From: Methylobacterium segetis
GTDB lineage: Bacteria > Pseudomonadota > Alphaproteobacteria > Rhizobiales > Beijerinckiaceae
Direction: 5' to 3'
Assembly (NCBI RefSeq): GCF_004348265.1
Contig: NZ_SMNT01000007.1
Coordinates: 20,828-84,827 of the forward strand
DNA: 64,000 bases
Made by a program: the position numbers and the translations under genes. Of this stretch, positions 19,178 to 28,784 are shown piece after piece. The notes under the pieces are model-generated. The model did no database searches. It was not told where the DNA came from and saw nothing but the letters and a program-made list of their open reading frames with translations. The first letter of the stretch is position 1, and each line of letters starts with the position of its first letter.

Positions 19178-20218
19178 ATGACGAAATTTAAACTCGAATA
19201 TATCTGGCTCGACGGCTACACGCCGACCCCGAATCTGCGCGGCAAGACCCAGATCAAGGACTTCGACAGCTTCCCGGCGCTCGATCAGCTGCCGCTCTGG
19301 GGCTTCGACGGCAGCTCGACCAAGCAGGCCGAGGGCAGCTCGTCCGACTGCGTGCTCAAGCCCGTGCGCCACTTCCCCGACCCGGCCCGCAGCAACGGCG
19401 TGCTGGTGCTCTGCGAGGTCATGATGCCGGACGGCACGACCCCGCACCCGTCGAACAAGCGCGCCACCATCCTCGACGACGAGGGCGCGTGGTTCGGCTT
19501 CGAGCAGGAATACTTCTTCTACAAGAACGGCCGCCCGCTCGGCTTCCCCGAGACCGGCTTCCCGGCCCCGCAGGGTCCCTACTACACGGGCGTCGGCTAC
19601 TCGAACGTCGGCTCGATCGCGCGCCAGATCGTCGAGGAGCATCTCGACCTCTGCCTCGCCGCTGGCATCAACCACGAGGGCATCAACGCCGAGGTGGCGA
19701 AGGGCCAGTGGGAGTTCCAGATCTTCGGCAAGGGCTCCAAGAAGGCCGCCGACGAGATGTGGATGGCGCGCTACCTGATGCAGCGCCTCTGCGAGAAGTA
19801 CGAGATCGACATCGAGTACCATTGCAAGCCGCTCGGCGACACCGACTGGAACGGCTCGGGCATGCACTGCAACTTCTCAACCACGTTCATGCGCGAGGTC
19901 GGCGGCAAGGCGTATTTCGAGGCGCTGATGGCCGCCTTCGACAAGAACATCGAGGAGCACATCGCGGTCTACGGACCGGACAACCACCTGCGCCTGACCG
20001 GCAAGCACGAGACCGCGCCCTGGAACAAGTTCAGCTACGGCGTGGCCGATCGCGGCGCCTCGATCCGCGTGCCGCACAGCTTCGTCAAGAACGACTACAA
20101 GGGCTACCTTGAGGATCGCCGCCCGAACTCCATGGGCGACCCCTACCAGATCGCCTCGCAGGTCCTGAAGACGATCGCGTCGGTGCCGACCGACACCGCC
20201 TCGAAGGCGGCGGCCTGA
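19178..20218 (+). CDS. glnII: glutamine synthetase type II (eukaryotic-like)
   Basis: GSII of 346 residues, octameric/decameric type, forming glutamine from glutamate and ammonia; found in rhizobia in addition to GlnA. Family blocks WGFDGSSTKQAEG (about residue 43), FGFEQEYFF, EGINAEVAKGQWEFQI, WNGSGMHCNFST and the DRGASIRVP active-site loop are present. GSII lacks the adenylylation site, so control is at synthesis: the upstream sigma-54/NtrC signals and the divergent gstI fit this. Start ATG 19178 follows GAGAGA. A hairpin at 20266 separates it from the convergent plsC. Confidence 0.96.
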   Translation: MTKFKLEYIWLDGYTPTPNLRGKTQIKDFDSFPALDQLPLWGFDGSSTKQAEGSSSDCVLKPVRHFPDPARSNGVLVLCEVMMPDGTTPHPSNKRATILDDEGAWFGFEQEYFFYKNGRPLGFPETGFPAPQGPYYTGVGYSNVGSIARQIVEEHLDLCLAAGINHEGINAEVAKGQWEFQIFGKGSKKAADEMWMARYLMQRLCEKYEIDIEYHCKPLGDTDWNGSGMHCNFSTTFMREVGGKAYFEALMAAFDKNIEEHIAVYGPDNHLRLTGKHETAPWNKFSYGVADRGASIRVPHSFVKNDYKGYLEDRRPNSMGDPYQIASQVLKTIASVPTDTASKAAA

Positions 20219-20265
20219 TCGAAAAGACGGGGCGCGAAGGCCGCGAAGGCCGCGCCCTCACGTCC

Positions 20266-20301
20266 GGAACGGGCCGTCGCCGCGAGGTGGCGGCCCGTTC
20301 C
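20266..20301. terminator. hairpin between convergent glnII and plsC
   Basis: Arms GGAACGGGCCG (20266-20276) and CGGCCCGTTCC (20291-20301) pair perfectly around a 14-base loop, placed between two convergent genes. There is no U-run, so efficient intrinsic termination is uncertain. Confidence 0.5.
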
Positions 20302-20304
20302 CGT

Positions 20305-21195
20305 TCAGGCGGCGGGCAGGTCCGCCGCCTCGAAATCCGGCGGGGCCGCCGCTCGCGAGCCCGATGGCGCGCGCTCCCCGCGCGGCGGCGCCGCCTCCGG
20401 CCGCCCGGTCACGGCCCGACGCAGGGCGGCGCGGACCTCGGCCTCCGCGAGCGCCGTCGCGACCTTGCGGTCGGTGCCGGCCTCGAAGGCGATCGGTGCG
20501 CCCCAGACCACGTGCACGTCGATCGGGCCGCGGCGCACGAACCGGGCGAGGTGGGGCGCGAGGTCCATGTCGCCGTACCACGCCACCTCCGGCCGCTCCT
20601 TCCGGTCGAGCGGCAGGCCGTTCCGGCGCGGGTACGTGATGGCTAGCGGCTGCAGGCGGATCCGGTCGAGCCGCGCGCCCTCGGCCTGGATCGCGGCGCG
20701 GGCGGCGCCGACGAGGGAGGAGCGAAAGGGCAGGATGCGGTTGCCGTCCCCCGTCGTGCCCTCGGCAAACAGCACGATCAGGTCGCCCGCGGCGAGCCGC
20801 GTGCCCACCGTCGCGTTGACGCTCGCGGTGGCCGCGCGCCGAGCCCGGTCGATGAAGACGGTGCGCTGCAGGCGCGCGAAGGTGCCGATCAGGGGCCAGC
20901 CCGCGATCTCGGATTTCGCCACGAAGGAGAGCGGCCGGAGCGAGCCGAGGGCCACGATGTCGAGCCACGAGATGTGGTTCGACAGGACGAGGGCGGGCTC
21001 TCCGGCGGCCGGCGGCGTGCCGCTCTGCGTCACGCGGACGCCGAACATGCGCAGGGCGACCCGGTGGAACAGGGCCGGCGCATGGGCCGCGACGCGCCCG
21101 CGCCCGAAGCGCAGGCTCAGCCAGTGCGGGCCGATCAGCATCAGGAAGGCGAGGGCGCAGACGGCGAGCCGCAGGGCCGTGAGGAGGCCGGTCAT
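20305..21195 (-). CDS. plsC: 1-acyl-sn-glycerol-3-phosphate acyltransferase
   Basis: PlsC-type acyltransferase (296 residues) making phosphatidic acid from lysophosphatidate at the inner membrane. N-terminal hydrophobic anchor (about 5-25), motif I NHISWLD, motif III FAEGTTGDGNRILPFRSSL and motif II around TVFIDRARR are typical. The alanine/arginine-rich tail after residue 245 is extra. Start ATG at 21195 lies 22 bases after the rimI stop; tsaB-rimI-plsC look like one transcript, an arrangement common in alphaproteobacteria. Confidence 0.88.
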   Translation of the reverse strand: MTGLLTALRLAVCALAFLMLIGPHWLSLRFGRGRVAAHAPALFHRVALRMFGVRVTQSGTPPAAGEPALVLSNHISWLDIVALGSLRPLSFVAKSEIAGWPLIGTFARLQRTVFIDRARRAATASVNATVGTRLAAGDLIVLFAEGTTGDGNRILPFRSSLVGAARAAIQAEGARLDRIRLQPLAITYPRRNGLPLDRKERPEVAWYGDMDLAPHLARFVRRGPIDVHVVWGAPIAFEAGTDRKVATALAEAEVRAALRRAVTGRPEAAPPRGERAPSGSRAAAPPDFEAADLPAA

Positions 21196-21217
21196 CGCCC
21201 GGCGCGCGCGGGCCCGC

Positions 21218-21739
21218 TCACGCCAGCGTCGCGCGCATGGTGAGCGCGGTCGTCCGGCTGCCATCGGCGCGGGTGTAGTAGCCGGTGCGCTCGCCGACCT
21301 GCGTGAAGCCCTGGCGCGCGTAGAGGCGCAAAGCCGGGCCGTTGCCCTCGTCCACCTCGAGATGCACGTGGCGCACGCCCGCATGGGCGAGATGCGTCAG
21401 GTGCTCGCGCAGGAGCCGGCGGCTCAGCCCGCCGCCGCGGGCGGAGGGGGCGAGCACCAGGGTCAGGATCTCGGCCTCGTCCGCGACCCGGCGGGAGAGG
21501 ATGAAGCCCTGCACCGCGCCCGCCCGCCAGAGGGCATGCGCCTCGGTCGAGCGCTCGCACAGCATCCGCTCGAATTCGTGCGCGTCCCAGGGACGGGCGA
21601 AGGCGGTGGCGTGGATGCGGGCGAGCGTCCGGGCCTGCCCGGAATCGCGCAAGGGGGCGACGTAGGGCTCGGGGCCCCAGGCATCCCACCAGGCGAGCCA
21701 CCATTCGAGGGGCCAGAACGGGGAGACCGGGCGCGTCAT
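21218..21739 (-). CDS. rimI: ribosomal protein S18 alanine N-acetyltransferase
   Basis: GNAT acetyltransferase of 173 residues; RimI acetylates the N-terminus of ribosomal protein S18. The acetyl-CoA loop is in VLAPSARGGGLSRRLLREH (the usual R/QxxGxG pattern), followed by HLEVDEGNGPALRLYARQGFTQVGERTGYY, the RimI-like C-terminal block. Its ATG overlaps the tsaB stop. A roughly 30-residue N-terminal extension is more than the usual RimI. RimI neighbouring TsaB is the standard context. Confidence 0.85.
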   Translation of the reverse strand: MTRPVSPFWPLEWWLAWWDAWGPEPYVAPLRDSGQARTLARIHATAFARPWDAHEFERMLCERSTEAHALWRAGAVQGFILSRRVADEAEILTLVLAPSARGGGLSRRLLREHLTHLAHAGVRHVHLEVDEGNGPALRLYARQGFTQVGERTGYYTRADGSRTTALTMRATLA

Positions 21740-22422
21740 CGGCGGGCGAGCCTCGCATGATCCTGCGGCTGGGCGTCGGCGCCGCGCAGGTAGAGGGGCC
21801 GGGCGAGCGCCTGGGCCGGATCGGCGAGCAGGCCGAGGGAGGCGACCCAGGCGATTTCGGGCGGGTGGGTGCCGGCGATCTCCGCCGCGACGCCGCGGGC
21901 CTTCGCGGCGGCGGCGAGGGCGGGCGCGCCGGAGCCGACGAGGGTGAGGGGACCATCGCCGAGAAGGTCCAGCGCCGCCTCGACGGCGAGGTGGCTCGGC
22001 GGCACGACGATGCCCTCGCCGACGCTCATCGCCTGGAGGTAGACGGCGCCGTGGCGGGCATCGATCGCGGCCGCGATCAGCCCGTCGCCGTTGAGCGCCA
22101 GGAGCGGCGCGAGCAGGGCCGAGAGGGTGGTGACGCCGACGACCGGGATGCCCGCGGCGAGGCCCACGGCCCGGGCCGCCGAGAGCCCGACGCGCAGGCC
22201 CGTGTAGCTGCCCGGCCCGACCGTGACCGCCACCCGGTCGAGGCTCTCGAAGCCGCCCTCGACCCGCGACATCACCCGCTCGACGAGGGGCAGCAGCGCC
22301 TCAGCGTGCCCGCGGGACAGCACCATGCTCTCCTCGGCCAGAAGATCGTCCGACGCGTCCGTCGCGACGCAGGCAGAGCAGGCGTCGAGCGCCGTGTCGA
22401 TGGCCAGGATACGCACGCTCAC
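21736..22422 (-). CDS. tsaB: TsaB, tRNA N6-threonylcarbamoyladenosine biosynthesis partner
   Basis: ASKHA-fold protein of 228 residues (YeaZ) that supports TsaD in forming t6A37 in tRNA. The N-terminal LAIDTALDACSACV and the VTVGPGSYTGLRVGLSAARAVGLA motif at about residue 70 are diagnostic. Its stop overlaps the rimI start in ATGA fashion. tsaD is not in this window. Confidence 0.9.
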   Translation of the reverse strand: MSVRILAIDTALDACSACVATDASDDLLAEESMVLSRGHAEALLPLVERVMSRVEGGFESLDRVAVTVGPGSYTGLRVGLSAARAVGLAAGIPVVGVTTLSALLAPLLALNGDGLIAAAIDARHGAVYLQAMSVGEGIVVPPSHLAVEAALDLLGDGPLTLVGSGAPALAAAAKARGVAAEIAGTHPPEIAWVASLGLLADPAQALARPLYLRGADAQPQDHARLARR

Positions 22423-22603
22423 TCCAGCTGCCGCCGGCGACGGGCCGGGCGGTCGTTCCCTCGATGGCGCACGCGCTGCGGGCGCGCAGGGAATGGTATG
22501 GCAAAAGGGCCGCCCCGTCAGCGCGGCGCGGCCCCCGAGGCGTCAGGCGGGCGGCGAGTGTTGCCGACTTGCGTCGCCCCGGGCTCGCGGCGGCCCAGGG
22601 CGG

Positions 22604-23170
22604 TCAGACCGCCTGGACCTCGCGGACGTCCGGCAGGAAGTGGCGGAACAGGTTCTGCACGCCGTGCCGGAGCGTCGCGGTGGAGGAGGGGCAGCCCGAG
22701 CAGGCGCCCTTCATCTCCAGGTAGACGACACCTTCCTTGTAGCCGCGGAAGGTGATGTCGCCGCCATCGCCCGCCACGGCAGGCCGGACGCGGGTCTCGA
22801 GCAGGTCCTTGATCGTCGCGACCGTATCGGCATCGGCCTCGTCGAAGAACTCCTCCGTGTCCGCCTCGGCGGCGGAGGCACCCTCGGCGAGGACCGGAGC
22901 GCCCGACTGGAAATGCTCCATGATCGCGCCGAGCACGGCGGGCTTCACCTGGGGCCAGCCGTCGCCGCCCTCGGCCTTGGTGACCGAGATGAAATCGTGG
23001 CCGAAATAGACGCCGGTCACGCCCGGCACGTCGAACAGGCGCTGGGCCAGCGGAGAGCGGGCGGCGGCCTCGGCATCGCGCGCCTCGAAGGTCGATTCCG
23101 GCAGCACGACGCGGCCGGGCAGGAATTTCAGGGTGGCCGGGTTCGGGGTGGCTTCGGTCTGGATGAACAT
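22604..23170 (-). CDS. nfuA: NifU-like Fe-S cluster carrier (Nfu)
   Basis: Fe-S scaffold/carrier of 188 residues, the alphaproteobacterial/mitochondrial NFU1 form: an N-terminal Nfu_N domain (residues 1-90, MFIQTEATPNPATLKFLPG) and a C-terminal NifU-type domain with the cluster cysteines CSGC at 157-160. The ATG at 23170 gives the NFU1-type N-terminus MFIQTEATPNP; the frame stays open 61 codons further upstream without a homologous extension. Stands alone; tsaB follows after 180 bases. Confidence 0.92.
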   Translation of the reverse strand: MFIQTEATPNPATLKFLPGRVVLPESTFEARDAEAAARSPLAQRLFDVPGVTGVYFGHDFISVTKAEGGDGWPQVKPAVLGAIMEHFQSGAPVLAEGASAAEADTEEFFDEADADTVATIKDLLETRVRPAVAGDGGDITFRGYKEGVVYLEMKGACSGCPSSTATLRHGVQNLFRHFLPDVREVQAV

Positions 23171-23427
23171 GGCTTGGCTGGATCCTCGTCCTCTGCGCCG
23201 GTTCAAGGCCGGCCGGGAACGGCGCGCGGGGGCGCCCCGTCCCATGTGGACCGCCGGGCGGATTTTCTCAACGGGTCCGCCTAGCGGCGGCGGGCCGAAA
23301 ACTGCGCAGGGGCAATCGACAAGCGGGCCGGGTTCGTGTAGGGGCAGCGCCAACTCACAACAGGATGCCGAAATCCTGACGCTCGATTCCCGTCTCGGGG
23401 CGCGGGCGCAACGGCCGGAGCTTTGCC

Positions 23428-23820
23428 ATGAACATCATCCAGCAGCTTGAGCAGGAAGAGGTCGCTCGTCTTGCCAAGACGATCCCCGATTTCGAGCCGG
23501 GCGACACCGTCATCGTCAACGTCCGCGTGAAGGAAGGCGACCGCACCCGCGTGCAGGCCTACGAGGGCGTCTGCATCGCGCGCTCCGGCGGCGGCCTCAA
23601 CGAGAGCTTCACCGTCCGCAAGATCTCCTACGGCGAGGGCGTCGAGCGCGTCTTCCCCGTGCATTCCCCGATGATCGACTCGATCAAGGTGGCCCGCCGC
23701 GGCAAGGTCCGCCGCGCCAAGCTCTACTACCTGCGCGACCGCCGCGGTAAGTCGGCCCGCATCGTCGAGCGGAACGATCGCCCCGCCAAGGCCGAGAAGC
23801 CCCCCGCCGCCGCGGAGTGA
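23428..23820 (+). CDS. rplS: 50S ribosomal protein L19
   Basis: L19 of 130 residues (slightly longer than the 115 of E. coli owing to an acidic/alanine tail). [41 protein letters not shown] and [15 protein letters not shown] are canonical blocks. The usual companions rimM and trmD are not adjacent here; the gene is alone, with its own terminator. Confidence 0.97.
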   Translation: MNIIQQLEQEEVARLAKTIPDFEPGDTVIVNVRVKEGDRTRVQAYEGVCIARSGGGLNESFTVRKISYGEGVERVFPVHSPMIDSIKVARRGKVRRAKLYYLRDRRGKSARIVERNDRPAKAEKPPAAAE

Positions 23821-23873
23821 CCCTTTTTGCGAAGCCGGAGTCCGATGGGGCACCGTCTTCGCCCGCTCGTGAG

Positions 23874-23906
23874 AACCCGCCCCGACAGCGTCGCGGCGGG
23901 TTTTTT
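23874..23906 (+). terminator. rho-independent terminator of rplS
   Basis: Stem AACCCGCC (23874-23881) / GGCGGGTT (23895-23902) followed by a run of T (TTTTTT). A short internal dyad lies in the loop. The remainder to 24048 shows nothing recognisable. Confidence 0.85.
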
Positions 23907-24048
23907 CTTTGCCCGATCCGGCGGCGCAATCCTGAAGGCCCGATGCGGCCGGTTCGGGACCGGGATACCGCACTCGCGCGCCGTCATGCATCAATCGGCA
24001 GCGTGCAGCATCGGCCACCCGGCCGGCGTCGATCGCGCTTCAGAGAAC

Positions 24049-24321
24049 CTATTGTTCGTAGTGCCGCCGACACTGCGCAATTTCGAGTGCCTGCTCGGCT
24101 CCCTTTCCGCTGACCCGGTACACGAGCCGGTGCTCGCCGTTGATCCGGCGTGACCAGAAGCCCTTAAGATTGCCGCGTAGAGGCTCGGGCTTGCCCATCC
24201 CGGCAAAGGGCGTGCGCATCGTCTCCTTGATGAGATCGTTGATCCGGCGCAGCACCACCGCGTCACTCGTTTGCCAGGACAGGTAGTCCTCCCAGGCGTG
24301 ATCCGACCAGATCAGCCTCAC
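24049..24321 (-). CDS. yoeB: YoeB-type mRNA interferase toxin
   Basis: RelE-superfamily toxin of 90 residues, a ribosome-dependent mRNA endonuclease. It is very close to E. coli YoeB: LIWSDHAWEDYLSWQ, TPFAGMGKPEPL and GFWSRRINGEHRLVYRV. Catalytic residues Glu46 and Arg65 sit at E. coli numbering and the terminal His-Tyr pair is His87-Tyr88, shifted by a four-residue loop insertion (SGKGAEQA). Start is GTG at 24321, overlapping the antitoxin stop (GTGA), so translation is coupled. Looks intact. Confidence 0.93.
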   Translation of the reverse strand: MRLIWSDHAWEDYLSWQTSDAVVLRRINDLIKETMRTPFAGMGKPEPLRGNLKGFWSRRINGEHRLVYRVSGKGAEQALEIAQCRRHYEQ

Positions 24322-24572
24322 TCCTCGATCAAGCCGCGTTCGTGTCCCTCGGAGCCATCGAGTTGCGCGATCGATTCCTGCAAGCGGCGCGCATTCGCGG
24401 GCGTCCCGAGAAGATGCAGCGTCTCGTGCAGGCTTTCCCACTCGGCGAGCGGGAGGATCACCATGTCGGCATGATTCTGGCGGGTCACCACCAGTTCGGA
24501 GCGGTCGTGCTCGACCCTGTCGAGGTGGCTGGCGAGGTTACGGCGCAACTCGGTGAAGCTGACATGCGACAT
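24318..24572 (-). CDS. yefM: YefM-type antitoxin (Phd/YefM family)
   Basis: Antitoxin of 84 residues that neutralises YoeB and represses the operon. N-terminal DNA-binding part (SFTELRRNLASHLDRV) and the ILPLAEWESLHETLHLL hinge are Phd/YefM-like; the C-terminal acidic region would wrap the toxin. An alternative start three codons upstream (24581) exists. The TGTACA operator lies directly upstream. Confidence 0.9.
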   Translation of the reverse strand: MSHVSFTELRRNLASHLDRVEHDRSELVVTRQNHADMVILPLAEWESLHETLHLLGTPANARRLQESIAQLDGSEGHERGLIEE

Positions 24573-24587
24573 AACCAACATCCGATC

Positions 24588-24605
24588 TGTACAGGATAAT
24601 GTACA
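24588..24605. promoter_or_regulatory. paired TGTACA operator of yefM-yoeB
   Basis: TGTACA at 24588-24593 and again at 24600-24605, 12 bases centre to centre, matches the paired palindrome arrangement described for the E. coli yefM-yoeB operator. It lies 16 bases before the antitoxin start, where bound complex would block the promoter. Confidence 0.75.
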
Positions 24606-24635
24606 TAATTCGAATCGAACCAGTCCGCAACGGCC

Positions 24636-25826
24636 TCACCCCCGCCGCAACGCCTCCAGCACCTTCGCGCCCGGCCGGCCCGTGCGCGGCATGCCGAGCT
24701 GAGCCTCGATCTCCTTGATCGCCTCGCGGGTCTTGGCGCCGACCTTGCCGTCCGGCTCGCCAACGTCGTATCCGCGGCGGGCGAGGCGGGCCTGGAGATC
24801 GCGGCGCTCGGCGCGCGACAGCGGCGGGTCGTCGGTCGGCCATTCGGCCTGGATGCCGGGACGGCCGCGCAGGCGGTCCGACAGGACGGCGATGGCGAGC
24901 CCGTAGGATTCGGCGGCGTTGTAGGAGTAGATCGCGTCGAAGTTCCTCGTCACGAGGAAGGCCGGGCCGTCCGCGCCGGCCGGCGCCAGGATGCCCACCG
25001 GCCCCTCCGCCGCCAGCGGGCGCCCGTCGATGCGGGTGACGCCGAGGCTTGCCCAATGTGCCACCGGCTTCTTGTTCTTGCGGCCGGCGGCGGCCGTGTT
25101 GAAGCCGCGCGGCAGGCGGACCTCATAGCCCCAGCCATGCCCGTTCGACCACTTGGCCACGCGCAGGAAGTTCGCGGTGGAGCCCACCGCGTCGGCGGCC
25201 GAATCGACCACATCGCGGCGGCCGTCTCCGTCGAGGTCGACCGCGAGGCGCTGGTAAGTCGAGGGCATGAACTGGGTCTGGCCGAAGGCGCCGGCCCAGG
25301 ATCCGTAGAGGCGCGAGGCGTCGATGTCGCCCCGCTCGATGATCTTCAGGGTGGCGATCAGCTCGCCCCGGAAGAAGTCGCGGCGGCGATTGCTCGAGCA
25401 GGCCAGCGTCGCCAGCGACTGCACGAGCGGCATCTTGCCGAGGTTCTTGCCGAAATTCGATTCGACGCCCCAGACCGCCGCGATCGTGTAGCGGTCGACG
25501 CCGTACTTGGCCTCCGCGGCGGCGAGCGCCTGCGCGTGCTGGCGCATCGCGGCCTTGCCGTCGTCGACCCGCTCGTCGTCGACGAGGGCCGCCATGTAGT
25601 CCCAGATCGGCGTCTTGAACTCGGGCTGCGCCTGCGAGAGCTCGATCACCTTGTCGTCGTAGCTGATGCCGCTCGTCGCCGCCCGGAAGGTCTGGGCCGA
25701 GACACCCGCGCCGGCCGCCTGCGCCTGGATGCCGGCGAGGCACGACTGGAAGTCGGCGCGGGCGCTCCCCGTCGCCGCGAGGCTCGCGAGGCAGAGGAGG
25801 GCGGTGGTCTTCGCGCGCGACGTCAT
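24636..25826 (-). CDS. mltB: lytic murein transglycosylase B-like
   Basis: Exported cell-wall hydrolase of 396 residues. A signal peptide (residues 1-24, ending ATGSARA-D) is followed by the MltB/SLT_2 catalytic domain with the catalytic glutamate in VWGVESNFGK, GAFGQTQFMPSTYQRLAVDLDGDG as the family core, and a C-terminal peptidoglycan-binding domain (from about 335; LSRAERRDLQARLARRGYDVGEPDGKVGAKTREAI). It cleaves glycan strands to 1,6-anhydroMurNAc. No lipobox, so likely soluble periplasmic. Function could link with the AmpG importer in the same window. Confidence 0.9.
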   Translation of the reverse strand: MTSRAKTTALLCLASLAATGSARADFQSCLAGIQAQAAGAGVSAQTFRAATSGISYDDKVIELSQAQPEFKTPIWDYMAALVDDERVDDGKAAMRQHAQALAAAEAKYGVDRYTIAAVWGVESNFGKNLGKMPLVQSLATLACSSNRRRDFFRGELIATLKIIERGDIDASRLYGSWAGAFGQTQFMPSTYQRLAVDLDGDGRRDVVDSAADAVGSTANFLRVAKWSNGHGWGYEVRLPRGFNTAAAGRKNKKPVAHWASLGVTRIDGRPLAAEGPVGILAPAGADGPAFLVTRNFDAIYSYNAAESYGLAIAVLSDRLRGRPGIQAEWPTDDPPLSRAERRDLQARLARRGYDVGEPDGKVGAKTREAIKEIEAQLGMPRTGRPGAKVLEALRRG

Positions 25827-25908
25827 GGGGCGTCTCCTGGGGAATCCGAGCGATTCCCCATCTTTAAGGCGCCCTGATGGTAAACGAACCGTGACGACGG
25901 TCCGGCAA

Positions 25909-26511
25909 TCAGGCCCAGCCGCGCTCCGCGAGCCGCGCCTCGAAGGCGTCGATCTTCGGCGCGCGCTCCAGCGTCAGGCCGATCTCGTCGAGCCCGTTCA
26001 GCAGGTTGTGCTTGCGGCCCTCGTCGATGTCGAAATGCAGCGTGCCGCCGTCCGGCCCCTTGATGGTCTGCGCGGCGAGATCGACGGTCAGCGTCGCGTT
26101 GGCGCCCCGCTCGGCATCCTCGAACAGCTTCTCCAGATCCTCCGGCGAGACCACGATCGCCAGGATGCCGTTCTTGGCGCAGTTGTTGAAGAAGATGTCG
26201 GCGAAGCTCGTGGAGATCACGCAGCGGATGCCGAAATCGGCGAGCGCCCAGGGCGCGTGCTCGCGCGACGAGCCGCAGCCGAAATTGTCGCCGACGACGA
26301 GGATCCTGGCGTTGCGATAGGCCGGCTGGTTGAGCACGAAATCCGGGTTCTCGGAGCCGTCGTCGTGGTAGCGCATCTCCGAGAACAGGCCCTTGCCGAG
26401 TCCCGTGCGCTTGATGGTCTTCAGGTACTGCTTCGGAATGATGCGGTCGGTGTCGACGTTGATGATCCGCATGGGCGCCGCGACGCCCTCCAGGGTGGTG
26501 AACTTGTCCAT
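25909..26511 (-). CDS. leuD: 3-isopropylmalate dehydratase small subunit
   Basis: LeuD, 200 residues, swivel subunit of isopropylmalate isomerase in leucine synthesis (with LeuC, not in this window). [35 protein letters not shown] is the diagnostic block around residue 75-110. Start at 26511 gives the typical [14 protein letters not shown]-terminus; an in-frame extension upstream is not supported. Confidence 0.95.
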   Translation of the reverse strand: MDKFTTLEGVAAPMRIINVDTDRIIPKQYLKTIKRTGLGKGLFSEMRYHDDGSENPDFVLNQPAYRNARILVVGDNFGCGSSREHAPWALADFGIRCVISTSFADIFFNNCAKNGILAIVVSPEDLEKLFEDAERGANATLTVDLAAQTIKGPDGGTLHFDIDEGRKHNLLNGLDEIGLTLERAPKIDAFEARLAERGWA

Positions 26512-26670
26512 GGTCGGTGCCGTGAGGATGGGGCCGGGTTCCCGCGAACCGGCGCGATGCCGGGGTTCTAGCAGCCGCCGGAAAGGTCTCAAAGCCTCGC
26601 CAGCGCGTCTCGCCGATGTCGTGCGCGCAGCCTATGGTGCCACCGGTACGGTCGGACGAGGCGAGGCGGG

Positions 26671-26847
26671 ATGAGTGAGCCGAGCAATACCTTCAAGAAG
26701 GCGCCTAAGCGCAAGCCGATGCGCGGCAAGAGCGTGGCCGTCTCGCCCGAGATGCGGGAGGCCTACGCGAAGATGATTCAGGAGCGGGAGCAGAAGGAGG
26801 AGACCTACGGCCGGCACCTGCCGCAGGATCCGCCGAAGGGCCGTTAG
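26671..26847 (+). CDS. small basic hypothetical protein
   Basis: An open frame of 58 residues starting at ATG after GAGG at good distance (GCGAGGCGGG). The product is rich in Lys, Arg and Glu (MSEPSNTFKKAPKRKPMRG...), with a helical middle (SPEMREAYAKMIQEREQKEE) and no membrane segment. I do not recognise a family. It lies between leuD and ccr, convergent with ccr, and is followed by a strong hairpin, which supports a real transcript. Confidence 0.55.
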   Translation: MSEPSNTFKKAPKRKPMRGKSVAVSPEMREAYAKMIQEREQKEETYGRHLPQDPPKGR

Positions 26848-26874
26848 CCCGCCACGTTAGCCCGTGATGGGCGA

Positions 26875-26900
26875 GCCCCTCCCCGATGCGGGGGAGGGGC
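26875..26900. terminator. GC-rich bidirectional hairpin between the small gene and ccr
   Basis: Perfect stem GCCCCTCCCC (26875-26884) / GGGGAGGGGC (26891-26900) with a six-base loop, between convergent genes. No U-run. The word pattern recalls the dispersed palindromic element near 7.0 kb. Confidence 0.55.
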
Positions 26901-26907
26901 GACCGTG

Positions 26908-28194
<1,287 letters not shown>

Positions 28195-28225
28195 CTGAGC
28201 TCTCCCTGACACTGTCGTTCGGCCC

Positions 28226-28254
28226 CTATAGCGACGATGTTTCTGCGCTCCAAG
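28226..28254 (-). promoter_or_regulatory. candidate sigma-70 promoter of ccr
   Basis: On the minus strand CTTGGA (plus 28249-28254), 17 bases, CTATAG (plus 28226-28231) gives a good alphaproteobacterial housekeeping promoter; transcription would start near 28219, about 25 bases before the ATG at 28194. Confidence 0.4.
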
Positions 28255-28320
28255 TGGCACCAAAGGCTAGTGTCGCGGCTCTTTCCACGAAAAAAGGACG
28301 CCGGCTCATCACGACGGTTC

Positions 28321-28330
28321 TTGTATACAA
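28321..28330. promoter_or_regulatory. perfect palindrome TTGTATACAA upstream of ccr
   Basis: TTGTATACAA is a perfect ten-base palindrome in an otherwise GC-rich window, about 67 bases upstream of the candidate ccr -35. A TetR-type activator (CcrR) is known for ccr in M. extorquens, but whether this is its site I cannot tell. Confidence 0.3.
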
Positions 28331-28784
28331 TATTCCGATCTTGGCCCGCCTTCCGCCGACCTGCGAGCGGGGCCTCGAGACCTGCCGGGTGCACCGCATC
28401 GGCGCCCCATGAATCGGGCGCAACCCACCCCTCCCGTGCGGGAGCGGGGGCTCGCTCTCGCCGCCGTTCGCGAGGCCGAGGCCAGGCAGGCCGCGAGCGC
28501 GGCGCCATCGTGGGCGACGGCAGCCAGGAGAATGCGCAGGGTCGGGGACGTGGCCGGGCTCCCTTCAAGAAGGACCACGCCGCGCGGCCCCCGGAGCGTC
28601 CGTCGCGGCGGAGGCAAATCCGGTTCAGACCCCGCGTGAATTTTTCTCCGAATCCCCCGGCGCCTTCGCGCCCCTCTCGGACCTTCGGGGCGGATGACGG
28701 GGGCGGCGCCCTCGGCTACGGTGCGCGCAAAGGCGCGTCACGCGTATGCCGCGCCACGGTCTCAGGGAATCGGAGTTGGAGCGG

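Larger units (their letters stand above)
28195..28784. other. 590-base divergent control region of ccr and ecm
   Basis: No convincing gene. The first 130 bases carry an AT-richer block with the candidate ccr promoter (28226-28254) and a TTGTATACAA palindrome (28321-28330). The middle to about 28700 is GC-rich with scattered short dyads (for example CCCTCCCGTGCGGGAG near 28434) and one short frame without coding character. Nothing recognisable as a promoter stands out just before ecm. Confidence 0.6.
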
